Assembly: GCA_018821435.1 (NCBI GenBank)
Contig: JAHJME010000015.1
Location: 157,164 to 221,163, forward strand
DNA from: Alphaproteobacteria bacterium
GTDB lineage: Bacteria > Pseudomonadota > Alphaproteobacteria > Caulobacterales > Caulobacteraceae
Length of the DNA stretch: 64,000 nucleotides
Direction: 5' to 3'
A program made the translations under genes and the position numbers. Below, piece by piece: positions 37,792 to 46,467 of the stretch. Position 1 is the stretch's first letter, and each line of letters begins with the position of its first letter. Under the pieces are notes generated by a model, which ran no database searches, was not told the origin of the DNA, and saw only the letters and a list, made by a program, of their open reading frames with translations.

Positions 37792-38327
37792 CGCCGCCGC
37801 GCCAGCCAGTCCGCCCGCGTCTGGCCCCAACAATCCACCGCCACGTTCATCGGCGGCGGCAGCACTGCCTGGCGCAGGATCCTGGACCCCAGCCGCTGGG
37901 CCACCTTCTGCGAGTTCACGTTCGCCGCCTCGATCGTATGGATCACCTCGGTCCAGTCCTGGGTGGCGAACGCCCAGTCGATGGCGGCCGCGGCGGCCTC
38001 GGTCGCATAGCCCTTGCCCCAGTGCGCGCGAGCGACGCCCCAGCCCACCTCCGGGCCCGGCCAGCCCTCGGGCCGCCAGGGTCCCACGCGACCCACCCAC
38101 AGGCCGCTGGCCTTCTCGATCACCGAGAACATCGAATAGCCCCGGCTAAACCAGCCGCCGGCCATCACCGACATGATCCGCCACGCGCCGATCCGGTCCT
38201 GCGCCCCGCCGATGAACCGCGCCGCCTCAGCGTCCGCGCAGAACGCCGCCCAGGCCTCGAAGTCGTCCGGCTGGGGCGCCCGCAGAATGAGGCGTTCTGT
38301 CTCAAGCGTGGGGATTTCCAACGGCAT
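37788..38327 (-). CDS. GNAT acetyltransferase, RimJ/RimL type
   Basis: This 179-aa protein starts IPTLETERLILRAP, the hallmark of RimJ/RimL-like N-acetyltransferases. It has WGVARAHWGKGYATEAAAA for acetyl-CoA binding and a C-terminal NVNSQKVAQRLG segment. The family acetylates protein N-termini or small amines. Substrate unknown. Tail-to-tail with the LytTR gene. Confidence 0.88.
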   Translation of the reverse strand: MPLEIPTLETERLILRAPQPDDFEAWAAFCADAEAARFIGGAQDRIGAWRIMSVMAGGWFSRGYSMFSVIEKASGLWVGRVGPWRPEGWPGPEVGWGVARAHWGKGYATEAAAAAIDWAFATQDWTEVIHTIEAANVNSQKVAQRLGSRILRQAVLPPPMNVAVDCWGQTRADWLARRR

Positions 38328-38448
38328 GGTTTTGCCTCAATCTGGAGTTGGGAGAGAGTTCGGGGTTGGGGTGAGCTAGGACGGCGCAAGCGCCGTAGCC
38401 GACCTTAGCCATGCGCGTCGAGGGAACCCGTGTTTCAAGGGGCGCACG

Positions 38449-39621
38449 ATGCTGGATTATTCCGAAGACCTGCCGCCGGACCCGCCGGTCCAGAAGCCAC
38501 CCCGTCCCGGCCGTCTCGTGCTGTTCGGCGTCGTCAGCGCCATGGCCCTGGGTGTCGGCATGGGACTGTGGGCGCGGCCCGATCCGCCGGCCCCGCCCCA
38601 CCCCGCCACCATGGCCCCCGAGGACGCGCCGCGCCCGGCGTTGCAGATCGTGGTCGATGATACCCCCGCGCCGCTCGGACCCCTGCTCGAGGTCCTGCCC
38701 GGCGAGGCCGCGCCGTATCGCGAGACCGCCGCGCCCCCGCCCGAGATCGCCGCCCCGCGACGCACCGCCGCCGGCCTGATGAAGGTCGACGCCATCATCG
38801 CCCCCGAGCCGCCCCTGCTGGTCCCCACGGTGCGGGTCGAACCCAAGCCCCGGCCCGCGCCGCGCATCGAGGCGCCGCCAGAGAAGCCCAAGGTCCAGAA
38901 GGCCAAGGCCGAGCCCAAGCCGAAGCCCGAAAAGCTCAGGGTCGCGGACGCCAAGCCGAAGACGGTCGACAAGGCCAAGGTCGAAAAGGCCAAGGCGGCG
39001 AAGCTGATCGAGACCGCGAAAGCCCAGAAGCTCGCCAAGGCGGAGAAGGTGCAGAAGGCCGAAAAGGCCAAGGCCGTGAAGCTGGCCCAGGCCGAGGCGC
39101 GGCGCGAAAAGACCGCCAAGGCCAAGGCCGCCGAGACCAAGCGCCTGGCCGCCCTGGTCAAGGCCGTGAAAGCCACCCCGAAGACGCTCAAGGCCGAGGT
39201 CGCCAAGACGAAGACCCAGCTCGCCCAGGCCAAGGCCGCGAGAAAGCCGAAGGTCGAGAAGGCCTCCACCAAGCCGGTGATCGCCAAGCCGCCGCCGAAG
39301 AAACCCGTGGCGAAGAAGCCCGTCCCCATCGGCCAGGGTCCCATGCGCGTCGCCCGCAACGACGCCTGCGCCTCGCCGGATCCCGGCCAGGCCGTGGTCT
39401 GCGCCGATCGCCGCCTGGGCGCCCGCGACCGCCAGCTCCAGCAGGCCTACCGCAACGCCGAGGCCGCCGGCGTCCCCGCCTCGTCGCTCCAGCGCCAGCA
39501 GGCCCGCTGGCTCCAGGCCCGCGCCGCCGCCGCCCGCGAGGCGCCCTGGGCCGTCGAGGACGTCTACGAAGCCCGCATCTCCGAACTCAACGACCTCACC
39601 CGCGACGCGCGGGAGAATTGA
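38449..39621 (+). CDS. Single-pass membrane protein with Lys/Ala-rich stalk and LprI-like C-terminus
   Basis: This 390-aa protein has a short cytoplasmic N-terminus and one membrane segment (about 24-42). A Pro-rich stretch (43-145) leads to a long low-complexity Lys/Ala region with repeated AKA-type runs (about 146-290). The C-terminal domain (about 300-390) has two cysteines in ACASPDPGQAVVCADRRL and QQARWLQARAAA, resembling the LprI/DUF1311 lysozyme-inhibitor-type domain. The layout is TonB-like, with a basic stalk crossing the periplasm. Function is inferred only: possible cell-envelope or lysozyme-binding role. Confidence 0.75.
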   Translation: MLDYSEDLPPDPPVQKPPRPGRLVLFGVVSAMALGVGMGLWARPDPPAPPHPATMAPEDAPRPALQIVVDDTPAPLGPLLEVLPGEAAPYRETAAPPPEIAAPRRTAAGLMKVDAIIAPEPPLLVPTVRVEPKPRPAPRIEAPPEKPKVQKAKAEPKPKPEKLRVADAKPKTVDKAKVEKAKAAKLIETAKAQKLAKAEKVQKAEKAKAVKLAQAEARREKTAKAKAAETKRLAALVKAVKATPKTLKAEVAKTKTQLAQAKAARKPKVEKASTKPVIAKPPPKKPVAKKPVPIGQGPMRVARNDACASPDPGQAVVCADRRLGARDRQLQQAYRNAEAAGVPASSLQRQQARWLQARAAAAREAPWAVEDVYEARISELNDLTRDAREN

Positions 39622-39626
39622 ACCGT

Positions 39627-39660
39627 ACCCCCTCCTTTCCCGCGCAGTGGGAGAGGAAGG
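39627..39660. terminator. Inverted repeat after the LprI-like gene
   Basis: CCCCTCCTTTCCC (39627-39639) pairs with GGGAGAGGAAGGGG (39647-39660) with one bulge and one G-U pair. There is no T-run, but the hairpin lies between two genes and resembles the other palindromic spacers. Confidence 0.45.
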
Positions 39661-39728
39661 GGCGCCACAGGTTGACCCGGCCCCCGGCGCGCGAGACTTA
39701 GTCAGCGCAACAATCCGGAGAGACCGCC

Positions 39729-40508
39729 CTGTCCGCCGCCCCGATCAAGATCGCCATCGCCGGCGCGTTGGGCCGCATGGGCCAAGCCGTGGCCGCCGCC
39801 GTCCAGGCCGACCCCGCCCTGATCCTGGTCGCTCGCTTCGACCGGCCGGACGCCCAGGGCGAGGGCCTGGTCTCCGCCGCCCAGGCCCTGGCCGCGTGCG
39901 ACGTGATCATCGACTTCACCACCCCTGCCGCCTCCGCCGCGCTGGCGGAGCAGGCCGCCGGCAAGGGCGTGGCCCTGGTGCTGGGCTCCACCGGCTTCGA
40001 CGCCGCCCAGATCGCCGCCGTGGCCCAAGCCGCGAAGACCACCGCCATCGTCCGCGCCGGCAACTTCTCACTGGGTCTCAACATGCTCATGGGCCTGGTC
40101 GCACAGGCCGCCCGCGCCCTGCCGGCCGACGGCTACGACATCGAGATCTTCGAGGCCCACCACCGCCGCAAGGTCGACGCCCCGTCCGGCACCGCCCTGA
40201 TGCTGGGCGAGGCCGCCGCCAAGGGGCGCGGCGTCAGCCTGTCCCAGGTGGCCCGGCACGCCCGCGACGGCATCACCGGCGAGCGGCCGGTGGAGGAGAT
40301 CGGCTTCTCCGTCCTGCGCGGCGGCGGGATCATCGGCGAGCACAGCGTCACCTTCGCCGCCGACGACGAGATCCTGACGCTGAGCCACTCGGCCCGCGAC
40401 CGCGGCCTGTTCGCCCGGGGCGCCGCCGCCGCCGCCCGCTGGGTCGCCGGCCGCCCCGCCGGGGAATACGACATGCAGGACGTGCTGGGCTTTTCGAAGG
40501 AGCGCTGA
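39729..40508 (+). CDS. dapB: 4-hydroxy-tetrahydrodipicolinate reductase, apparent CTG start
   Basis: This 259-aa enzyme of lysine and diaminopimelate synthesis has the Rossmann motif GALGRMGQ (12-19), [15 protein letters not shown] and the catalytic [13 protein letters not shown]. An in-frame stop at 39699-39701 limits the N-terminus. The only start that keeps the first beta strand (IKIAIAGA) is CTG at 39729, placed 8 nt after GGAGAG. A TTG at 39768 would delete the nucleotide-binding strand. It stops 1 bp before the amidase GTG. Confidence 0.93.
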   Translation: MSAAPIKIAIAGALGRMGQAVAAAVQADPALILVARFDRPDAQGEGLVSAAQALAACDVIIDFTTPAASAALAEQAAGKGVALVLGSTGFDAAQIAAVAQAAKTTAIVRAGNFSLGLNMLMGLVAQAARALPADGYDIEIFEAHHRRKVDAPSGTALMLGEAAAKGRGVSLSQVARHARDGITGERPVEEIGFSVLRGGGIIGEHSVTFAADDEILTLSHSARDRGLFARGAAAAARWVAGRPAGEYDMQDVLGFSKER

Positions 40509-40509
40509 A

Positions 40510-41946
40510 GTGTCGGAGTTCCTCGACCAGGACGCCTCGAGCCAGCTGGTCGCCCTGGCCAGCAAGCGGATCTCCGCCGTCGAGCTGCTGAAGCTCTCCC
40601 TGGCCCGTCACGCCGAGACCCACGCCGACCTCAACGCTGTCGTCGCCGCCGACCCGGAGCGCGCGCTGGAACGGGCCCGCGCGCTGGACGACGCCCGGCT
40701 GCGGGGCGAGCCCATGGGCCCGCTGGCCGGCCTGCCGATGACCATCAAGGACACGTTCGACGTCGCCGGCATGGCCGCCTCGTCGGGCCTGGCCGACCTG
40801 CGCCGCCGGATGACCGAAGACGCCGCCGCCGTCAGCCACGCGCGGCGCGCCGGCGCGGTGATCTGGGGCAAGACCAATGTGCCGGTCATGGCCGCCGACT
40901 GGCAGAGCGCCAACCCCCTCTATGGCGTCACCAAGAACCCGTGGGACCCGGCCCGCACGCCGGGCGGATCGTCCGGCGGGGCTGCCGCCGCCCTAGCCGC
41001 CCGCGTCACCCCGCTCGAGATCGGCTCCGACATCGGCGGATCGCTGCGGGTGCCGGCCGGCTTCTGCGGCGTGTTCAGCCACAAGCCTACCTGGGGCATG
41101 GTCAGCCAGCGCGGCCACGTGCCTCCCAGCCCCGGCTCGTTCGCCGAGCGCGACCTGAACGTCATCGGCCCCATGGCCCGCTCGGCCCGCGACCTGCGCC
41201 TGCTGCTGTCGATCATCGAGAACGGTCCCCTGGCCCCCAAGGCGCCGGCCGCCGACCTCAAGGAAACCCGGATCGGCCTGTGGCTGGACGACCCGATGTG
41301 TCCGCTGGATCCCGAGGTGCGCGCCGTCATCCAGACGTTCGCCGACGAACTGCGCGCCGCCGGCGCCGAGGTCGAGACGATCCCCAGCCCGGTCGACATG
41401 CGCGCCCTGCTCCACGCCTACCAGACCCTGCTGGGCGCCGTGCTGGGCGAGGATCTGCCACCCGCCATGCTGCGGGGCATGGAGCGGGTGCGGTTCTTCG
41501 CCAAGGGCGCCCTGGCGCGCGGCGCAGGACCCTTCTCCAGCGCCGCCATGGCCATGGCCTACACCGCTCGCCACACCGAATGGCTGGCCGCCGACGCCGT
41601 GCGGGCGCGCCTGCGCCACGAGATCGACGCGGCCTTCGGGCGCTGGAACGTGATCCTGGCGCCCATCTCGCCGGTCGCCGCCTTCCCGCACGACAAGCGA
41701 CCGTTCCAGAAGCGCAAGCTGACCATGTCGAACGGCCAGGAGATCCCATACCCGTCCATGCTGACTTGGATCTCGGTGGCCACGGCGCTGCGCCTGCCCG
41801 CCACCGCCGTCCCCGCCGGCCTCACCACGGCCGGCCTGCCGGTCGGCGTCCAACTCATCGGCCCCCTCGGCGGCGACGCCCGCACCCTGGCCGTCGCCCA
41901 AGCCATCGACGAAAACGTCCGCGGCTTCGTCGCCCCGGAGCTGTAG
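40510..41946 (+). CDS. Amidase (amidase signature family)
   Basis: This 478-aa enzyme has a Ser-cisSer-Lys triad: Lys80 (TIKDTFD), Ser154 (PGGSSGG) and Ser178 (DIGGSLRVPA). The family hydrolyses amides such as aryl or fatty amides; it is not a GatA because no gatB/gatC lie nearby and the length and linker differ. The GTG start has AAGGAG 9 nt upstream, within the end of dapB, so the pair is co-translated. Confidence 0.88.
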   Translation: MSEFLDQDASSQLVALASKRISAVELLKLSLARHAETHADLNAVVAADPERALERARALDDARLRGEPMGPLAGLPMTIKDTFDVAGMAASSGLADLRRRMTEDAAAVSHARRAGAVIWGKTNVPVMAADWQSANPLYGVTKNPWDPARTPGGSSGGAAAALAARVTPLEIGSDIGGSLRVPAGFCGVFSHKPTWGMVSQRGHVPPSPGSFAERDLNVIGPMARSARDLRLLLSIIENGPLAPKAPAADLKETRIGLWLDDPMCPLDPEVRAVIQTFADELRAAGAEVETIPSPVDMRALLHAYQTLLGAVLGEDLPPAMLRGMERVRFFAKGALARGAGPFSSAAMAMAYTARHTEWLAADAVRARLRHEIDAAFGRWNVILAPISPVAAFPHDKRPFQKRKLTMSNGQEIPYPSMLTWISVATALRLPATAVPAGLTTAGLPVGVQLIGPLGGDARTLAVAQAIDENVRGFVAPEL

Positions 41947-42038
41947 TCCAGCACGCCATCCTATCGCCCGTAGCGTGACGAACGAGGGGCCGCGCTCCGC
42001 TGTTCGAGTCCCCCGCGCCGCAGGCGCTGTCTTGTTTT

Positions 42039-42128
42039 CCACGAACCACACGAACCACACGAACGGGCCCGGCCTGGATCGCGCGCCGCAGCCCTGCGGC
42101 CTGTTCGTGTGGTTCGTGTGGTTCGTGG
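42039..42128. repeat. 26-bp perfect inverted repeat built from tandem CCACACGAA units
   Basis: The left arm (42039-42064) and right arm (42103-42128) are exact reverse complements. Each arm contains nearly three copies of a 9-bp unit (ACCACACGA phase). A 38-nt GC-rich loop holds its own GCCGCAG/CTGCGGC hairpin. It sits between convergent amidase and methyltransferase genes. As RNA it would fold into a very stable hairpin. Confidence 0.8.
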
Positions 42129-42170
42129 ACGAATCTTATCGGCGTTGACGCACCACGGCGGGCGACAGCC

Positions 42171-43193
42171 TCAGCGCCGCAGGACGATCGTGCCTTCCAG
42201 CATCAGCAGCCGCTTCACCGGCGGGCGAAGCGCCCGGTCGAAGCCGTCCAGGATATCCATGGCCCACACCGGCAGCACCGCGTCGGCGCGGCCCGTCAGC
42301 GTGCGCACCTGCAGGACCGCCGCGTCCCGGTAGAGCGTCTCATGGTCGTTGTGCGAGGCGAAATCGACCTCCCGGAAGCCGAAGCTCCGCGCCGCGGCCT
42401 CCAGGGATTCCCGCGCGAACAGCCACTTCTGCTCCATCTGCGCGAACGCCGGGTCGCGGCGGTCCGGCAGGGTGCGCTTGGTGATGTCGTCGACGACGGC
42501 CCGGAGCGCCACCGCGATGTCCGGGCTCAACGGGTCGTCGGGCCAGAGCGCCGCCTCGGTCCAGATCCGCTCGTACGCCAGCCGCAGCAGGCCGTGACCG
42601 TCGAACGGCGCCAGGAAGATCGCCACGCCGCCGGGCCGCAACGCCCGGGCGGCCGCCGCCAGCACCAGGTCGGGGTCGTCCAGCTCGTGCAGGCACGCGA
42701 CGCCGCTGACCAGGTCCACCGACCCCGGCGCGACCGGAACCCCGTCCGGCTCGGCCAGCACGCCCATCACCCGATCCTCGGCCTCCAGCGATCGTGCGCG
42801 GCCGACCGCCGCCGCCAGCAGCAGGCTGGAGGGATCGCTGGCCACGATGTGCACGCGCGGCAGCAGGCTCAGCCAGGGAACCAGCGACCGGACGCCGTCG
42901 CCGCTGCGCAGATCCAGCAGCACCCCGTCCGTCGCGGTGTCGATCCCGGCCTGCGCCAGCGCCGCGCGCAGCAGCACTTCGAAATGCAGGCTGACATCGG
43001 CCCCACCGCCCGACCGGTTCGAGGCGGCCTGGTTGATGCGCGCCTCGGCGCCCATATCCCAGCTGTAGTCGTACGGCGCCCAGACACTGCCGCCTTCGTG
43101 GGCCAGACCGTGCGGGAAGGCGGCCGCGGCCCAACCGGGCATATCGTGCGCCACGTCGCGGACATTGTTCGCGGCTAGAGATAGGGCTGACAT
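42171..43193 (-). CDS. SAM-dependent methyltransferase-like protein
   Basis: This 340-aa class I methyltransferase fold protein has a motif I region LLDLRSGDGVRSL with an altered GxG pattern, a motif II-like HIVASDPSS, motif IV VDLVSGVACLHEL and motif V ALRPGGVAIFL. An N-terminal extension of about 90 residues precedes the fold. I chose ATG 43193 because GGGAG is 6 nt upstream; starts at 43226 and 43262 lack a ribosome site. The partner substrate is unknown. Confidence 0.8.
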   Translation of the reverse strand: MSALSLAANNVRDVAHDMPGWAAAAFPHGLAHEGGSVWAPYDYSWDMGAEARINQAASNRSGGGADVSLHFEVLLRAALAQAGIDTATDGVLLDLRSGDGVRSLVPWLSLLPRVHIVASDPSSLLLAAAVGRARSLEAEDRVMGVLAEPDGVPVAPGSVDLVSGVACLHELDDPDLVLAAAARALRPGGVAIFLAPFDGHGLLRLAYERIWTEAALWPDDPLSPDIAVALRAVVDDITKRTLPDRRDPAFAQMEQKWLFARESLEAAARSFGFREVDFASHNDHETLYRDAAVLQVRTLTGRADAVLPVWAMDILDGFDRALRPPVKRLLMLEGTIVLRR

Positions 43194-43305
43194 GCAGGCT
43201 CCCGGGGGAAGCGCGGAGACATTCATCGCGCGAATGAAGCTCCCCGTCGCAAAGAGCCACATCCCGCCGAACTGCGCAATCTAAAACACTAGTAAAAACG
43301 CAACA

Positions 43306-44118
43306 TCATGTGGCTGTAGGCGAGCCCTTGGTTCGCCTCGCCTTCTTGTCGGTCAGCTCGATCCACACCGCCGCGTGGTCGCTGGCGCCCTCGCGGGCCC
43401 GGAACGCCCGGTCGACGCCGGCGTCCGTCAGCCGGGGCGCCAGGTCGGGACTCAGCAGCAGGTGGTCGATGCGCAGGCCGGCGTCGCGGGCCAGGGCGTC
43501 GCGCCAGTACTTCCAGAAGGTATAGACCGTCTGGCTCGGAAACCGCGTCCGAAGCGCGTCGGTCCAGCCCTGGTCCAGCAGCCGCCCATAGGCCTCGCGG
43601 ACCTTGGCGTGGAACAGGGCGTCGTCCACCCAGCGTTCGGGCGCATAGACGTCGCGCGGCTCGGGAATGATGTTGAAGTCGCCGGCCAGCACCACAGGAT
43701 GGCCGCTGGCCAGCAGGCCGGCGGCGTGGGCGTGCAGGCGATCCAGCCAGCGCAGCTTGAACTCGAATTTCGGACCGGGCCGGGGATTGCCGTTCGGCGC
43801 GTACAGCGAGGCCACGATCACCCCGTTCACCGCCGCCTCGATATAGCGGCTCTGGGTGTCGGCCGGGTCGCCGGGCAGGCCGCGTCGGGTCTGGATCGGC
43901 TCGGCGTCCCGCGCCAGGATCGCCACGCCGTTCCACCGGCTCTCGCCCTGCCAGATCGCGCCATAGCCGGCCCGCGCCAGCGCGGCGGCCGGAAACCGCG
44001 CGTCCGGCGCCTTCAGCTCCTGCAGGCACGCGACGTCCGGCTGCTTCTCGGCCAGCCAGGCCAGCAGCCCTTCGAGCCGCCCGTTGATGCCGTTCACATT
44101 GTAGGTGGCGATCCGCAC
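43306..44118 (-). CDS. xthA: Exodeoxyribonuclease III
   Basis: This 270-aa AP endonuclease/3'-5' exonuclease of base excision repair has the motifs ATYNVNGI, QELKA (catalytic Glu), APNGN, GDFNIIP and the final SDHAAV. The GTG start at 44118 begins the first strand (VRIATYN); a longer frame upstream has low-complexity sequence and overlaps dut. It is the third gene after coaBC and dut. Confidence 0.93.
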   Translation of the reverse strand: MRIATYNVNGINGRLEGLLAWLAEKQPDVACLQELKAPDARFPAAALARAGYGAIWQGESRWNGVAILARDAEPIQTRRGLPGDPADTQSRYIEAAVNGVIVASLYAPNGNPRPGPKFEFKLRWLDRLHAHAAGLLASGHPVVLAGDFNIIPEPRDVYAPERWVDDALFHAKVREAYGRLLDQGWTDALRTRFPSQTVYTFWKYWRDALARDAGLRIDHLLLSPDLAPRLTDAGVDRAFRAREGASDHAAVWIELTDKKARRTKGSPTAT

Positions 44119-44155
44119 CCGGAGCGAACTCGCCCCGGCCCCGCCTGTTCCACCG

Positions 44156-44611
44156 TCAGCCCTTGCCGGTGGATCCGAAGCCGCCGGCGCCGCGCACGGT
44201 CTCGTCCAGGCTGTCGACCTCGGCCCAGGCCGCCTGGACCACCGGGGCGATGACCAGCTGGGCGATACGCTCGCCGCGCCGGATCGTGAAGGCCTCGGCC
44301 CCATGGTTGATCAGGATCACCTTCACCTCGCCGCGATAGTCCGCATCGACGGTGCCGGGCGAGTTCAGGCAGGTGACGCCGTTCTTGAACGCCAGCCCCG
44401 AACGCGGCCGCACCTGGCCCTCGAAGCCGGGCGGCAGGGCGAACGCCAGGCCCGTCGGCACGGCGAACCGGTCGCCGGGCTGCAGCACCAGCGGCTCGTC
44501 CTCGGGCACCGCGGCCCGGAGGTCCATCCCCGCCGCCAGGGCCGTTTCATAGGCCGGAAGCGGAATGTCCTTGGCGTGGGGCAGGCGGGTGATCGGGACG
44601 GTCGGGGACAC
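44156..44611 (-). CDS. dut: dUTP diphosphatase
   Basis: This 151-aa trimeric dUTPase converts dUTP to dUMP, keeping uracil out of DNA. Motifs seen are [36 protein letters not shown] and the C-terminal [10 protein letters not shown] arm. The GTG start abuts the coaBC stop, giving close coupling. Confidence 0.96.
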   Translation of the reverse strand: MSPTVPITRLPHAKDIPLPAYETALAAGMDLRAAVPEDEPLVLQPGDRFAVPTGLAFALPPGFEGQVRPRSGLAFKNGVTCLNSPGTVDADYRGEVKVILINHGAEAFTIRRGERIAQLVIAPVVQAAWAEVDSLDETVRGAGGFGSTGKG

Positions 44612-45802
44612 TCAGAATTCCTCAGCGATGCGGACGGCTAGCCGGCGGGCGACTTCGCTCTTGGCCATGCGGTCCCATCGCTCGATTCCCCCCTTGGAGA
44701 CTATGGCGACGGCGTTCTGGTCGCCGCCCATGGTGCCGTCGATGCTGACGTCGTTGGCGACGATCCAGTCGCAGCCCTTGCGGGCCAGCTTGGCCTGGGC
44801 GTGGGCCTCCACGTCATCGGTCTCGGCCGCGAAGCCGACCACCAGCCGGGGCCGCGCCTTGGCCTTCGACAGGGTCGCCAGGATGTCGGGGTTCTCGACC
44901 AGGGCGATGGACGGCGGACCGCCGTCGCCCTTCTTGATCTTGCTGGTCCCCTGGAATTCGGGCCGCCAGTCGGCCACCGCCGCTACGCAGACGGCGATGT
45001 CGGCCGGCAGCGCCGCCTCGCAGGCCGCCAGCATGTCGCGCGCCGTCTCCACGTCCACGCGGTTGACGCCCGCAGGCGCGGTCAGGGCGGTGGGGCCGCT
45101 CACCAGCGTCACCTCGGCGCCGAGGGCCGCCAGGGCGCTGGCGATCGCATAGCCCTGCTTGCCGGACGAGCGGTTGGTGATCAGCCGCACCGGGTCCAGC
45201 GGCTCGGCCGTCGGCCCCGCCGTGACGATGGCCCGCTTGCCGGTCAGCGGCTGGGCGGCCGGGCCGATCAACGCCCCGCGGATCGCCTCGAAGATCGCCG
45301 CCGGCTCGGCCATCCGTCCCGCGCCGAACTCCCCACAGGCCATGGCGCCCTCGTCGGGTCCCACGAACAGCACGCCGTCGGCCCTCAGCCGCTCGACATT
45401 CCGCCGCGTGGCCGCGTGGTCCCACATCCGCACGTTCATCGCCGGCGCCATCAGCACCGGTTTGTCGGTGGCCAGCAGGGTCGTGGACGCCAGGTCGCCC
45501 GCCAGCCCGTTCGCCGCCTTGGCCATCAGGTCCGCCGTCGCCGGAGCCACGACCACCAGGTCGGCCGAGCGGCTGAGCTCGATATGGCCCATCTCGGATT
45601 CGTCGGTCAGGCTGAAGAGTTCGGAATAGACCTTGTCCTCGGACAGGGCCGACAGGCTGAGCGGCGTGACGAATTCTGCGCCCGCCCGCGTCAGGACCGG
45701 ACGCACCCCGATGCCCGCCTTGCGGAGCAGCCGCGTCAGCTCCAGCGCCTTGTAGGCCGCGATGCCGCCGCCGACGATCAGGAGAACTCGCTGTTCGGCC
45801 AA
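44612..45802 (-). CDS. coaBC: Bifunctional phosphopantothenoylcysteine decarboxylase/phosphopantothenate-cysteine ligase
   Basis: This 396-aa protein makes 4'-phosphopantetheine in CoA synthesis. The N-terminal flavin CoaC half has GGGIAAYKAL (11-20), APAMNVRMWDH and the catalytic Cys in AMACGEFGAGRM. The C-terminal CoaB half has TAGPTAEPLDPVRLITNRSSGKQG, VAAVADWRP and NPDIL. First gene of coaBC-dut-xthA. Confidence 0.96.
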   Translation of the reverse strand: MAEQRVLLIVGGGIAAYKALELTRLLRKAGIGVRPVLTRAGAEFVTPLSLSALSEDKVYSELFSLTDESEMGHIELSRSADLVVVAPATADLMAKAANGLAGDLASTTLLATDKPVLMAPAMNVRMWDHAATRRNVERLRADGVLFVGPDEGAMACGEFGAGRMAEPAAIFEAIRGALIGPAAQPLTGKRAIVTAGPTAEPLDPVRLITNRSSGKQGYAIASALAALGAEVTLVSGPTALTAPAGVNRVDVETARDMLAACEAALPADIAVCVAAVADWRPEFQGTSKIKKGDGGPPSIALVENPDILATLSKAKARPRLVVGFAAETDDVEAHAQAKLARKGCDWIVANDVSIDGTMGGDQNAVAIVSKGGIERWDRMAKSEVARRLAVRIAEEF

Positions 45803-45915
45803 GGCCAGACACCCTTCGAATGAGGGCTCCGATGTAGGTCATCCAAACGGACTCGACAAACACTGGCGCTTGTGTTCATTCTTTGTTCCAGCTCGACCAT
45901 GGGACGGAAAACGAG

Positions 45916-46467
45916 ATGGCTAACTCCAAGATTGTTCTGCTCTTCGCCGGCGCGGCCCTGGCGCTGGCCGGTTGCGACAACGGCCCCTCTGCCGTGGCCC
46001 AGAAGCAGGCCGCCGGAACCCAGATGGCGGCCAGCGCCGGCGAGGCGTCGTCCGATAGCAACTACCGGTCTGAGACCACGTCGACCGAGCACCACCGGCG
46101 GGATCCGGTCCCCGAGGTGGACGGCAAGCCGATGTGGTCGGCCAGCCGCAAGTTCTCGGCCCAGCAGAACGCCCAGCGCGCCTTCGATCGCAACGGCCGC
46201 ACGTTCGGCGCCGACAATGTCGACGAGTTCGTCCAGAAGGCCCACGGCTTCGTCTCGAACCCGCCCAAGGGCACCCTGACCATGAGCCGCAACAACGGCG
46301 ACAAGCTGTTCTACGACCCCAAGGGCAACGTCTTCGCCGTCGCCAGCCGGGCCGGCGCGCCGCGCACCATGTTCAAGCCCGACGAGGGCATGGCCTACTG
46401 GGACGAACAGAAGGCCCGCGAGGCCAAGCGTCAGGCCTCCCGCCGCAACCGCGACGACGACGCCTAG
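45916..46467 (+). CDS. Lipoprotein of unknown function
   Basis: This 183-aa protein has a lipoprotein signal peptide with lipobox LALAGC (Cys20). I chose ATG 45916 because it gives the short signal; a start at 45883 would add 11 polar residues. After a Ser/Ala-rich linker, the C-terminal half (about 85-165) contains KLFYDPKGNVFAVASR and MFKPDEGMAYWDEQ, then a basic tail. The YDP...FKP...YW pattern is reminiscent of a segment in some polymorphic toxins, but that resemblance is weak. The TAG stop overlaps the ubiB stop. Confidence 0.7.
   Translation: MANSKIVLLFAGAALALAGCDNGPSAVAQKQAAGTQMAASAGEASSDSNYRSETTSTEHHRRDPVPEVDGKPMWSASRKFSAQQNAQRAFDRNGRTFGADNVDEFVQKAHGFVSNPPKGTLTMSRNNGDKLFYDPKGNVFAVASRAGAPRTMFKPDEGMAYWDEQKAREAKRQASRRNRDDDA

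Noticed and set aside
42002..42016. tRNA-like TTCGAGTCCCCC sequence
   Set aside because: It resembles a T-arm, but no acceptor, D or anticodon arms can be paired around it.
42039..42128. CRISPR array from the 9-bp repeats
   Set aside because: Repeats are adjacent units in two inverted arms without spacers.
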